Shown: positions 35,539 to 43,525 of the stretch, piece by piece | Layout: every line of letters begins with the position of its first letter | Numbering within the stretch: position 1 is the stretch's first letter | Source of the DNA: Streptomyces kurssanovii | GTDB taxonomy: Bacteria > Actinomycetota > Actinomycetes > Streptomycetales > Streptomycetaceae | Direction: 5' to 3' | DNA: 64,000 bases | NCBI RefSeq assembly: GCF_014649695.1 | Contig: NZ_BMTN01000001.1 | Location: forward strand, 62,001-126,000 | Translations under genes and position numbers: made by a program | The notes under the pieces: model-generated | Databases searched by the model: none | What the model saw: the letters and a program-made list of their open reading frames with translations, nothing else | What the model was told of the DNA's origin: nothing

Positions 35539-36543
35539 TCAGTCCGCCGGGATCTCCTCCAGCCGGACCGGCCGGTGCTCCCGGCGGGACAGTTCGCAGG
35601 CCTCCGCGATCCGCAGCGCCGTCAGTGCCTCCCGGCCGTCGCAGGGATTCTCCGCCTCGCCCGCCACCAGGCGCACGAAGGCGTCCAGCTCCGCCTCGTA
35701 CGCCGGGGCGAAGCGCTCGAGGAAGCCCGGCCAGGGCTTGTCGACGGGCGGCAGGCCGTGCGGCTCCGTGGAGCTGATCGGCGTGCGGTCGTCGAGGCCG
35801 ACCGCGACCTGGTCGAGCTCTCCGGCCAGCTCCATCCGTACGTCGTAGCCGGCGCCGTTGCAGCGGGTCGCGGTCGCCGTGGCCAGCGTCCCGTCGTCGA
35901 GCGTGAGCAGCGCCGCCGCCGTGTCGATGTCGCCCACCTCCTTGAACATCGGGTGGCCCGCGTCCGAGCCGGTCGCGTACACCTCGGTCACCTCACGGCC
36001 GGTCACCCACCGCAGGATGTCGAAGTCATGGACCAGGCAGTCCCGGTACAGGCCGCCCGACAGCGGCAGGTAGGCCGCGGGCGGTGGCGCGGGGTCGGAG
36101 GTGATGGCCCGTACGGTGTGCAGCCGGCCGAGGCGGCCGGAGCGCACCAGCTCGCGCGCCGCCGTGTAGCCGGCGTCGAAGCGCCGCATGAAGCCCAGCT
36201 GGAGTTCGGTCCCCGCCTCCTCGACCGCCCGCAGCGCCCCCAGGGTGCCCGGCAGGTCCAGGGCGATCGGCTTCTCGCAGAACGCCGGGATGCCGGCCCG
36301 GGCGGCGCGGGCGATCAGGTCGGCGTGCGCGGCGGTCGCGGAGGCGATCACCACCGCGTCCACGCCCCAGGTGAAGACCTCGTTGCTGCTGGGCGCGGCG
36401 GTGGCGCCGCAGCGGTCCGCCACCACCGCCGCCCGGACGGCGTCGGTGTCCGCCACGACCAGGGAACCCACCTCACGGTGGCGGCTGAGCACCCCCGCGT
36501 GAAAGCTGCCGATACGTCCCGTCCCGATGAGTCCGATGCGCAT
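35539..36543 (-). CDS. Gfo/Idh/MocA-family oxidoreductase (inositol 2-dehydrogenase-like)
   Basis: A 334-aa NAD(P)-dependent sugar or polyol dehydrogenase. N-terminal Rossmann motif GLIGTGRIGSFHA, the family's FCEKPIA with its catalytic Lys near residue 96, and GGLYRDCLVHDFDILRW with the catalytic Asp/His pair. GDIDTAAALLTLDDG is typical of the inositol dehydrogenase branch. The ATG at 36543 fits the family start. It is divergent from the GntR regulator, and the operator found upstream of the transport operon also overlaps its -35 region. It probably oxidises the sugar or polyol that the transporter imports. The exact substrate is unproven. Confidence 0.87.
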   Translation of the reverse strand: MRIGLIGTGRIGSFHAGVLSRHREVGSLVVADTDAVRAAVVADRCGATAAPSSNEVFTWGVDAVVIASATAAHADLIARAARAGIPAFCEKPIALDLPGTLGALRAVEEAGTELQLGFMRRFDAGYTAARELVRSGRLGRLHTVRAITSDPAPPPAAYLPLSGGLYRDCLVHDFDILRWVTGREVTEVYATGSDAGHPMFKEVGDIDTAAALLTLDDGTLATATATRCNGAGYDVRMELAGELDQVAVGLDDRTPISSTEPHGLPPVDKPWPGFLERFAPAYEAELDAFVRLVAGEAENPCDGREALTALRIAEACELSRREHRPVRLEEIPAD

Positions 36544-36574
36544 GGCCCAAAGGTGGAGGTGGGGCCACCGCGCT

Positions 36575-36594
36575 GTCAAGACTTTGTCCTGACA
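36575..36594 (-). promoter_or_regulatory. GntR operator in front of the dehydrogenase gene
   Basis: On the minus strand TGTCAGGACAAAGTCTTGAC matches 18 of 20 positions of the site at 37463-37482. It ends in a TTGACA hexamer placed as the -35 of the dehydrogenase gene, and lies between that gene and the divergent GntR gene. A likely GntR binding site. Confidence 0.65.
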
Positions 36595-36645
36595 ACCGAA
36601 CCTCACGACTTCCCGTCAACATGGCGTGCGACTACGCTCCCCCAC

Positions 36646-37419
36646 GTGCCCAAGCAGCCCAGACACGAGACGGGACCGTCGCTGTCACTCCAGCTGAGCG
36701 TGGACCGGACCAGCCCGGTCCCGCTCTATTTCCAGCTCTCGCAGCAGCTGGAATCAGCCATCGAGAGGGGGGTGCTCACCCCGGGCAGTCTGCTCGGCAA
36801 CGAGATAGAGCTCGCCGGCCGGCTCGGGCTGTCCCGGCCGACGGTCCGCCAGGCCATCCAGTCCCTGGTCGACAAGGGGCTGCTGGTGCGCCGCCGAGGT
36901 GTGGGCACCCAGGTCGTGCACAGCCAGGTGAGGCGCCCGCTGGAGCTGAGCAGCCTCTACGACGATCTGGAGGCGGCCGGCCAGCGGCCCGCGACGGTCG
37001 TGCTCACCAACGAGGTCGAGCCCGCGAGCGCCGAGGTCGCGGCCGCCCTCGCCGTCCCCGAGGGCAGCGACGTGCGGCTGATCGAGCGGCTGCGCTACGC
37101 CCACGGCGAGCCGATGGCTCGGCTGCGCAACCACCTGCCGGCCGGCCTGCTGGAGTGCGACACCGAACGGCTGGAGTCCACCGGCCTCTACCGGATGATG
37201 CGGGCCGCGGGTATCACCCTGCACAGCGCCCGCCAGTCGGTCGGCGCCCGAGCGGCGACGGAGCAGGAGGCCGAGCTGCTCGGCGAGCCCGCCGGAGCGC
37301 CGCTGCTGACGATGGAACGCGCCACTTTCGACGACACGGGCCGGCCGGTCGAGTTCGGCTCCCACGTCTACCGCGCCTCGCGCTACGCCTTCGAGTTCCA
37401 GCTCCTGGTTCGGCCGTAG
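36646..37419 (+). CDS. GntR-family (HutC subfamily) transcriptional regulator
   Basis: A 257-aa regulator. The N-terminal winged helix (about 25-95) has PLYFQLSQQLESAIERG, ELAGRLGLSRPTVRQAIQSL and RRRGVGTQVV. The C-terminal UTRA effector domain runs from RPLELSSLYDDLEAAGQRP to the end and includes VRLIERLRYAHGEPMARLRN. UTRA domains bind small metabolites, often sugars. The GTG at 36646 fits a leaderless transcript, with a TACGCT -10-like box 8 bp upstream. It probably represses both the dehydrogenase and the ABC operon through the repeated 20-mer. Confidence 0.88.
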   Translation: MPKQPRHETGPSLSLQLSVDRTSPVPLYFQLSQQLESAIERGVLTPGSLLGNEIELAGRLGLSRPTVRQAIQSLVDKGLLVRRRGVGTQVVHSQVRRPLELSSLYDDLEAAGQRPATVVLTNEVEPASAEVAAALAVPEGSDVRLIERLRYAHGEPMARLRNHLPAGLLECDTERLESTGLYRMMRAAGITLHSARQSVGARAATEQEAELLGEPAGAPLLTMERATFDDTGRPVEFGSHVYRASRYAFEFQLLVRP

Positions 37420-37462
37420 GCCACCCCGCGTCCCACCGCGGGCCCTAGCTCACGCGTAAGAA

Positions 37463-37482
37463 TGTTCGGACAAAGTCTTGAC
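37463..37482 (+). promoter_or_regulatory. GntR operator in front of the sugar ABC operon
   Basis: TGTTCGGACAAAGTCTTGAC repeats the site upstream of the dehydrogenase with 2 differences in 20 positions. Its 3' end overlaps the -35 hexamer of the operon promoter, so binding would block RNA polymerase. Confidence 0.68.
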
Positions 37483-37506
37483 GGGGTCGCGGAGCAGCCG
37501 TAGAAA
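37478..37506 (+). promoter_or_regulatory. Sigma-70-type promoter of the sugar ABC operon
   Basis: -35 TTGACG (37478-37483), 17-bp spacer, -10-like TAGAAA (37501-37506), placed 47 bp before the first binding-protein start. The spacing is ideal and the -35 coincides with the GntR site. Confidence 0.55.
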
Positions 37507-37552
37507 CTCACCCAGCCGCAACCGGGCGGCCGGGAGAGAAGGCGGACCCACC

Positions 37553-38551
37553 ATGCGTAGCCCCCGCACGGCAGCAGCCCTGCTCGCCGCATGTGCCCTG
37601 GTCGTCGTCGCCGGATGCAGCAGTTCCGGCGGCAAGGACGCCGACGAGAAGCCGTCGGGGGACGGCGCGGGCGGAGAGGCCGCGAAGACCCCCCGGATGA
37701 AGATCGCCATGGTGACGCACTCCGGTCAGGGCGACACGTTCTGGGACATCGTGCAGAGCGGCGCCAAGGTCGCCGCCCGCAAGGACAACGTCGACTTCCT
37801 CTACGCGGCGAACCCGGAGGGCAAGGAGCAGGCCCAGCTGGTCCAGACGTACATCGACCAGAAGGTCGACGGGATCATCGTCACCCTCGCCAAGCCGGAA
37901 GCGATGAGCGACGTGGTGAAGAAGGCGGTGGCGGCGGGCATCCCCGTCGTCACGATCAACTCCGGAGCGGAGTTCTCCGACGGCCTCGGCGCGCTCAGCC
38001 ACATCGGCCAGGACGAGTCGGTGGCCGGCGAGGCCGTGGGTGAGGAGCTCAACGCCCAGGGGAAGAAGAAGGCGCTCTGCGTCATCCACGAACAGGGCAA
38101 CGTCTCCCTCGAGGCCCGCTGCGCCGGCGTGAAGAAGACCTTCGACGGCACGGTCGAGAACCTCAACGTGGAGGGCACCAACATGCCCGCCACCACCTCG
38201 TCCGTCGAGGCGAAACTCCAGAGCGCCGAGGACATCGACGCGGTCGTCACCCTCGGCGCGCCGTTCGCCGCCGCGTCGGTGAAGGCCAAGCAGGGCGCCG
38301 GGTCGTCGGCGGAGATCAGCACCTTCGACCTCAACGCCGAGGTCGTCGCCCGCCTCAAGGCCAAGGAGATCGCCTTCGCGGTCGACCAGCAGCCCTACCT
38401 CCAGGGCTATCTCGCGGTCGACGAACTGTGGCTCAACAAGGTCAACGGGAACGTGATCGGCGGCGGCAAGCCGATCCTCACCGGCCCCGCCCTGGTCACG
38501 GAGAAGGACGTCCCCGCGCTCGAGAAGCTCACGGCCGACGGCACGCGGTGA
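37553..38551 (+). CDS. Sugar ABC transporter substrate-binding lipoprotein (first copy)
   Basis: A 332-aa periplasmic-binding-protein-like lipoprotein (ribose/inositol class). Signal peptide and lipobox VVVAGCSSS, then a Lys/Glu/Gly-rich linker. Two lobes of the PBP-I fold include [55 protein letters not shown] and [20 protein letters not shown]. It is strongly related to the next gene product: many blocks are identical, so they arose by tandem duplication. The ATG at 37553 gives a proper signal peptide. First gene of the transport operon. Confidence 0.92.
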   Translation: MRSPRTAAALLAACALVVVAGCSSSGGKDADEKPSGDGAGGEAAKTPRMKIAMVTHSGQGDTFWDIVQSGAKVAARKDNVDFLYAANPEGKEQAQLVQTYIDQKVDGIIVTLAKPEAMSDVVKKAVAAGIPVVTINSGAEFSDGLGALSHIGQDESVAGEAVGEELNAQGKKKALCVIHEQGNVSLEARCAGVKKTFDGTVENLNVEGTNMPATTSSVEAKLQSAEDIDAVVTLGAPFAAASVKAKQGAGSSAEISTFDLNAEVVARLKAKEIAFAVDQQPYLQGYLAVDELWLNKVNGNVIGGGKPILTGPALVTEKDVPALEKLTADGTR

Positions 38552-38702
38552 ACGCGCTCGAAGCGGCCCCCGCAGCCGCCTGCCCGCCCCCGCTGCCGAC
38601 CCCGCGACCAGCGATGACCGATACTTGGGCGGCCGGCCGGGTCCGCCCCGGGGCCGGCCGCAGCAGGCAGGACAGCGAGTACGGCAAGAAGGGCACCACG
38701 TC

Positions 38703-39716
38703 GTGGCAAGGGCAAGGACAGGGGTACGCGCGCTCGGCGCGGTGCTGGCGGCGGTACTCGGAGTGTCCCTCGCGGGATGCAGCAGCACCGGCGGCAAGCG
38801 GGCGGAGGACGCCCGCAAGGCCCAGGCCGCGGCCGGGAAGGCCGCGGTGAACACGCCGCGCTGGACGTTCGCCATGGTCACCCACTCCGGCGACGGCGAC
38901 ACGTTCTGGGACATCGTCCAGAGCGGCGCGGAGCAGGCGGCCGCCAAGGACAACATCAACTTCCTCTACGCCCACAGCGACGAGGGCCAGCAGCAGGCGC
39001 AGCTCGTCGACTCCTACATCTCCAAGAAGGTCGACGCGCTGATCGTCACGCTCGCCAAGCCCGACGCGATGAAGGCCGTCGTCGCCAAGGCCCGCAAGGC
39101 CGGCATCCCCGTGATCACGGTGAACTCCGGCTCCGAGCAGTCCAAGGCGTACGGCGCTCTCACCCACATCGGCCAGGACGAGACCATCGCCGGCGAAGCC
39201 GTCGGCGACGAGCTCGACGCGCGCGGCAAGAAGAAGGCCCTGTGCGTGCTGCACGAGCAGGGCAACGTGGGCCACGAGCAGCGCTGCGCGGGCGCGAAGA
39301 AGACCTTCGGCGGCGACCTGCAGAACCTGTACGTCGACGGCACCAATATGCCGGACGTCCAGGCCTCCATCGAGGCGAAGCTCCAGGCCGACCGGTCCAT
39401 CGACTCCGTCGTCACCCTCGGCGCGCCCTTCGCGGACGCCGCCGTCCAGGCCAGGAAGACCGCGGGGTCGAAGGCCGAGGTCGACACCTTCGACCTCAAC
39501 CCCAAGGTTGCGAAGGCGCTTCAGGAGGGCACGCTCGGCTTCGCCGTCGATCAGCAGCCCTATCTCCAGGGCTACCAGGCGGTGGACCTGCTGTGGCTCT
39601 ACAAGTACAACGCCGACGTCCTCGGCGGAGGGCGGCCCGTCCTGACCGGACCCCAGATCATCACCGAGAAGGATGCCGCCGAGCTCGAGGAATTCACGGA
39701 GCGGGGGACCCGATGA
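38703..39716 (+). CDS. Sugar ABC transporter substrate-binding lipoprotein (second copy)
   Basis: A 337-aa paralogue of the preceding lipoprotein, with lipobox GVSLAGCSS and the same blocks ([71 protein letters not shown]). Differences lie mostly around the linker and in the lobe facing the ligand ([17 protein letters not shown] against NSGAEFSDGLGALSHIG). The two may therefore bind related but different ligands for one permease, or give dosage. GTG start at 38703, in a basic context. Its stop overlaps the permease start (ATGA). Confidence 0.92.
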   Translation: MARARTGVRALGAVLAAVLGVSLAGCSSTGGKRAEDARKAQAAAGKAAVNTPRWTFAMVTHSGDGDTFWDIVQSGAEQAAAKDNINFLYAHSDEGQQQAQLVDSYISKKVDALIVTLAKPDAMKAVVAKARKAGIPVITVNSGSEQSKAYGALTHIGQDETIAGEAVGDELDARGKKKALCVLHEQGNVGHEQRCAGAKKTFGGDLQNLYVDGTNMPDVQASIEAKLQADRSIDSVVTLGAPFADAAVQARKTAGSKAEVDTFDLNPKVAKALQEGTLGFAVDQQPYLQGYQAVDLLWLYKYNADVLGGGRPVLTGPQIITEKDAAELEEFTERGTR

Positions 39717-40774
39717 GCACGAGCGCACCACCGGCCACACCCGGCAAGGCGCCGGACAAGGCGGACGAGCGGCTGCTGCGCACGTCACCCCTGCGCAAGC
39801 TGATGGGCCGCCCCGAGCTGGGCTCGGTCGTCGGAGCCGTGGCCGTCTTCGTCTTCTTCTCCGTCGTCGCGGACGCCTTCCTGCGGACGTCCAGCCTCGC
39901 CACCGTCCTGTACGCGGCCTCGACCCTCGGCATCATGGCCGTGCCGGTCGCGCTGCTGATGATCGGCGGGGAGTTCGACCTCTCCGCGGGTGTCATGGTG
40001 ACCAGCTCCGCGCTGATCTCCTCGATGCTCAGTTACCAGATGACCGCCAACGTCTGGGTCGGGGCCCTGGTCTCCCTGCTGGTCACCCTCGGGCTCGGTG
40101 CCTTCAACGGCCTGATGCTCACTCGTACGAAACTGCCCAGCTTCATCATCACGCTCGGCACGTTCCTGATGCTGACGGGCCTCAACCTCGGCCTCACCAA
40201 ACTCATCAGCGGCACGGTCTCGACCAAGTCCATCGGCGACATGGAGGGCTTCCCGTCCGCCAAGAGCGTCTTCGGCGAGTTCACCGTGGGCGGCACGACG
40301 GTCAAGGCGACCATCGTGTGGTGGGTCGTGCTGATCGCGTTGGCCACCTGGATCCTGCTCCGCACCCGCTTCGGCAACTGGATCTTCGCGGTGGGCGGCG
40401 GCGCCGACGCGGCCCGCGCGGTGGGCGTCCCGGTCAACCGGACCAAGATCCTGCTGTACATGGGGGTGGCCTTCGCCGCCTGGGTCTCCGGCCAGCACCT
40501 GCTGTTCTCGTTCGACGTGGTGCAGTCCGGCGAGGGCGTCGGCAACGAGCTGACGTACATCATCGCCGCGGTCATCGGCGGCTGTCTGATCACCGGCGGC
40601 TACGGCTCGGCGATCGGCTCGGCCGTCGGCGCACTGATCTTCGGCATGACCAGCAAGGGCATCGTCTACGCGGAGTGGAACCCGGACTGGTTCAAGTTCT
40701 TCCTCGGAGCGATGCTCCTCCTGGCCACCCTGCTCAACGCATGGGTACGCAAGCGCGCGGAGGCGACCACCTGA
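39713..40774 (+). CDS. Sugar ABC transporter permease (RbsC/FrcC type)
   Basis: A 353-aa membrane protein with about ten helices and the BPD_transp_2 features: [25 protein letters not shown] in the second/third helix region, [19 protein letters not shown], and [21 protein letters not shown] near the coupling helix. Characteristic of ribose, fructose or inositol importers. The N-terminal 50 residues are cytoplasmic and charged. Translationally coupled to the binding protein before it and, by a one-base stop/start overlap, to the ATPase after it. Confidence 0.92.
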   Translation: MSTSAPPATPGKAPDKADERLLRTSPLRKLMGRPELGSVVGAVAVFVFFSVVADAFLRTSSLATVLYAASTLGIMAVPVALLMIGGEFDLSAGVMVTSSALISSMLSYQMTANVWVGALVSLLVTLGLGAFNGLMLTRTKLPSFIITLGTFLMLTGLNLGLTKLISGTVSTKSIGDMEGFPSAKSVFGEFTVGGTTVKATIVWWVVLIALATWILLRTRFGNWIFAVGGGADAARAVGVPVNRTKILLYMGVAFAAWVSGQHLLFSFDVVQSGEGVGNELTYIIAAVIGGCLITGGYGSAIGSAVGALIFGMTSKGIVYAEWNPDWFKFFLGAMLLLATLLNAWVRKRAEATT

Positions 40775-41637
40775 TGAGTGCCCTTGTCGAGCTCGACGAT
40801 GTCAGCAAGTACTACGGCAACATCCGGGCCCTCGAAGGCGTCTCCCTCGAGTGCCACGCCGGTGAGATCACCTGTGTCCTCGGTGACAACGGCGCCGGCA
40901 AGTCGACCCTGATCAAGATCATCGCGGGACTGCACCGGCACGACGCCGGCACCCTGCGCATCGAGGGCGAGGAGACCTCCCTCGCCGGCCCGCGCGAGGC
41001 GCTGGACCGGGGCATCGCCACCGTCTACCAGGATCTGGCGGTCGTCCCGCTGATGCCGGTCTGGCGCAACTTCTTCCTCGGCTCGGAGCCGACCCGCGGG
41101 AAGGGCCCCTTCAAGCGCCTCGACGTGGAGACGATGCGGCGGACCACCCGCGCCGAGCTGCTGCGGATGGGCATCGACCTGCGCGACGTCGACCAGCCCA
41201 TCGGAACGCTGTCCGGCGGTGAGCGCCAGTGCGTGGCCATCGCCCGCGCCGTCTACTTCGGCGCCAAGGTGCTGGTGCTGGACGAGCCGACGGCCGCACT
41301 GGGCGTGAAGCAGTCCGGCGTGGTGCTGAAGTATGTGGCCGCGGCCCGTGACGCGGGTCTGGGCGTGGTGCTCATCACCCACAACCCGCACCACGCCTAT
41401 CTGGTCGGCGACCGCTTCGTGCTCCTCAAGCGCGGTGTCATGTCCGGGAGCCACACCAAGCAGAGCGTCACACTCGACGAGCTCACGCGGCAGATGGCGG
41501 GTGGCAGCGAGCTGGAGGACCTCCGCCACGAGCTGGAGCGCGCGCCCGAGCCGACCCACCTCGGCGGCCACCCGTCCGGCGGCGACCGGCCTGCCGGCCG
41601 GCCGCGCGGTTCGGGGGAGGGCCCGGCCGCCCACTAG
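40774..41637 (+). CDS. Sugar ABC transporter ATP-binding protein (single domain)
   Basis: A 287-aa ATPase with Walker [11 protein letters not shown]-loop [11 protein letters not shown], signature [15 protein letters not shown], Walker [13 protein letters not shown] and switch His in [12 protein letters not shown]. Unlike RbsA, it has only one nucleotide-binding domain, as in FrcA-type systems, so it must dimerise. The last 35 residues are a Pro/Gly/Arg-rich tail not needed for the fold. Starts on the permease stop (overlap by one base). Confidence 0.93.
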   Translation: MSALVELDDVSKYYGNIRALEGVSLECHAGEITCVLGDNGAGKSTLIKIIAGLHRHDAGTLRIEGEETSLAGPREALDRGIATVYQDLAVVPLMPVWRNFFLGSEPTRGKGPFKRLDVETMRRTTRAELLRMGIDLRDVDQPIGTLSGGERQCVAIARAVYFGAKVLVLDEPTAALGVKQSGVVLKYVAAARDAGLGVVLITHNPHHAYLVGDRFVLLKRGVMSGSHTKQSVTLDELTRQMAGGSELEDLRHELERAPEPTHLGGHPSGGDRPAGRPRGSGEGPAAH

Positions 41638-41714
41638 CATCGAGGGGGCGGACCCCACCCGCCCCGGACCCCGCCGAGGACCCGGACCGGCCACCACGAC
41701 CCCGCAGGGACGAC

Positions 41715-42881
41715 TTGAGCACGTACCGCGACTTCACGAACCGAGGCACCGCACGCGCCACTGTCCTGAAGACGGTCGGCACGCGCGAGCGGCGCTCGCA
41801 CCTCACGGCGCCCCGCGTACCCACGGTCGGCATCGACATCGGCGGCACCAAGGTGATGGCGGGCGTCGTCGACGCCGACGGGATCATCCTCGAGAAGATC
41901 CGCACCGAGACCCCCGACAAGTCCAAGAGCCCCAAGGTCGTCGAGGACACCATCTGCGAGCTGGTGCTCGACCTCTCCGACCGGCACGATGTGCACGCCG
42001 TGGGCATCGGCGCGGCCGGCTGGGTCGACGCGGACCGCTCCAAGGTGCTCTTCGCCCCCCACCTCGCCTGGCGGAACGAGCCCCTGCGCGACGCCCTCTC
42101 CGCCCGTCTCGCCGTCCCCGTCCTGGTCGACAACGACGCCAACACCGCCGCCTGGGCGGAGTGGCGCTTCGGCGCGGGACGTGGCGAGGACCACATCGTC
42201 ATGATCACGCTCGGTACCGGCATCGGCGGCGCGATCCTCGAGGACGGCCAGGTCAAGCGCGGCAAGTTCGGCGTCGCCGGCGAGTTCGGCCATATGCAGG
42301 TCGTGCCCGGCGGCCACCGCTGCCCGTGCGGCAACCGCGGCTGCTGGGAGCAGTACAGCTCCGGCAACGCCCTGGTCCGCGAGGCCCGCGAGCTCGCCGC
42401 CGCCGACTCGCCGGTCGCCTACAGCATCATCGACCGGGTCGGCGGCAACGTCGCCGACATCACCGGGCCGCTCATCACCGAGCTGGCCCGCGAGGGCGAC
42501 GCGATGTGCGTCGAGCTGTTCCAGGACATCGGCCAGTGGCTCGGTGTCGGCATCGCCAACCTCGCGGCCGCCCTCGACCCGTCGTGCTTCGTCATCGGCG
42601 GCGGCGTCAGCGCCGCCGACGACCTGCTGATCGGCCCCGCCAGGGACGCCTTCCGCCGTCATCTGACGGGCCGCGGCTACCGCCCGGAGGCCCGGATCGC
42701 CAAGGCCCAGCTCGGCCCGGAAGCGGGTATGGTCGGCGCGGCCGACCTCGCGCGGCTGGTGGCCCGACGCTTCCGCCGGGCCAACCGCCGCCGTGTGGAA
42801 CGCCACGAGCGCTACGAGCGCTATGCCCAGGCCCTGCGCAACCCGAGTTCTGTACGCCCCACCCAGGAACCGCCGTCATGA
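41715..42881 (+). CDS. ROK-family sugar kinase (glucokinase-like)
   Basis: A 388-aa ROK kinase. Phosphate-binding GIDIGGTKVMAGVVD near residue 38, catalytic Asp in VDNDANTAAWAEW, substrate/zinc block GEFGHMQVVPGGHRCPCGNRGCWEQY with the CxCGxxGCxE zinc site, and an ATP-site GGGVS. It has no N-terminal winged helix, so it is a kinase rather than a ROK repressor. A 37-residue basic extension precedes the fold and a very basic tail (RRFRRANRRRVERHERYERY) follows, both unusual. The start is TTG at 41715 with AGGGA 5 nt upstream. In the sugar operon it would phosphorylate the imported compound or a derivative. Confidence 0.88.
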   Translation: MSTYRDFTNRGTARATVLKTVGTRERRSHLTAPRVPTVGIDIGGTKVMAGVVDADGIILEKIRTETPDKSKSPKVVEDTICELVLDLSDRHDVHAVGIGAAGWVDADRSKVLFAPHLAWRNEPLRDALSARLAVPVLVDNDANTAAWAEWRFGAGRGEDHIVMITLGTGIGGAILEDGQVKRGKFGVAGEFGHMQVVPGGHRCPCGNRGCWEQYSSGNALVREARELAAADSPVAYSIIDRVGGNVADITGPLITELAREGDAMCVELFQDIGQWLGVGIANLAAALDPSCFVIGGGVSAADDLLIGPARDAFRRHLTGRGYRPEARIAKAQLGPEAGMVGAADLARLVARRFRRANRRRVERHERYERYAQALRNPSSVRPTQEPPS

Positions 42882-43459
42882 CAACGCTGACCACCCGCCG
42901 GCTCACGCCGCAGCCGAATCCGCCGACCCCCGAGGGCCGGCGCCACATGATCGTGCGCCGCTGGATCACCGCGATCGTCATCGTGCTGCTCATCGGCATC
43001 CCGGCCGGCTATCTCGTGATCTCCGCCGGTCAGAGCCGCGCCAGCGGCCGTGACAAGGAGGCGGAGTCCGCCGCCCAGGGCCTGCGCGACTTCTGGCCGT
43101 CCATCATGAAGCGCCGCATCTTCGAGGTGCCGGTCCCCGAAGGCGCCACGCGGGTCTCCTACTTCGAGACCAGCAACTGGAAGACCAGCCGGCTGTACGT
43201 CCAGTTCCGCACCTCGCCGAAGGGCCTCGACACCTTCCTCAAGGGCGCGGGGACGAGCCGCGCGGCCCTCGAGAACGGCAAGGTCACCATCAGTGACCGG
43301 GACTCCGCCGTGGTCGGCTGGAACTTCAAGCTGAAGGGCCGTGCCTGGGCCGGCACCGTCCACAACCAGAAGGACCCCCGGCCGAGCAAGGACATCACGG
43401 TCGACCTGACCGAACCGGACCGCCCCTGGGTGTACGTGGTCTCCACGGCCAACCCGTAG
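42878..43459 (+). CDS. Membrane-anchored protein, unknown function
   Basis: A 193-aa protein with one membrane helix (about 29-51, WITAIVIVLLIGIPAGYLVI) after a short cytoplasmic N terminus. A 140-residue outside domain (FEVPVPEGATRVSYFETSNW, then WAGTVHNQKDPRP) shows alternating hydrophobic residues typical of beta structure. It lacks a lipobox. Family not recognised. The ATG overlaps the stop of the ROK kinase, so it is the last gene of the sugar operon. It faces the convergent giant gene 51 bp away. Confidence 0.7.
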   Translation: MTTLTTRRLTPQPNPPTPEGRRHMIVRRWITAIVIVLLIGIPAGYLVISAGQSRASGRDKEAESAAQGLRDFWPSIMKRRIFEVPVPEGATRVSYFETSNWKTSRLYVQFRTSPKGLDTFLKGAGTSRAALENGKVTISDRDSAVVGWNFKLKGRAWAGTVHNQKDPRPSKDITVDLTEPDRPWVYVVSTANP

Positions 43460-43500
43460 GAGCCCGCCCGGACGTCCGACGGCCCGGTCCCGGCGCGCGC

Positions 43501-43525
43501 CCGTGGCTCCTCATGAGGGCCACGG
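43501..43525. terminator. Possible weak terminator between the sugar operon and the giant-protein operon
   Basis: CCGTGGC at 43501-43507 and GCCACGG at 43519-43525 form a 7-bp stem that overlaps the stop codon of the minus-strand giant gene. It lies between convergent operons. The stem is short, so the call is weak. Confidence 0.3.
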
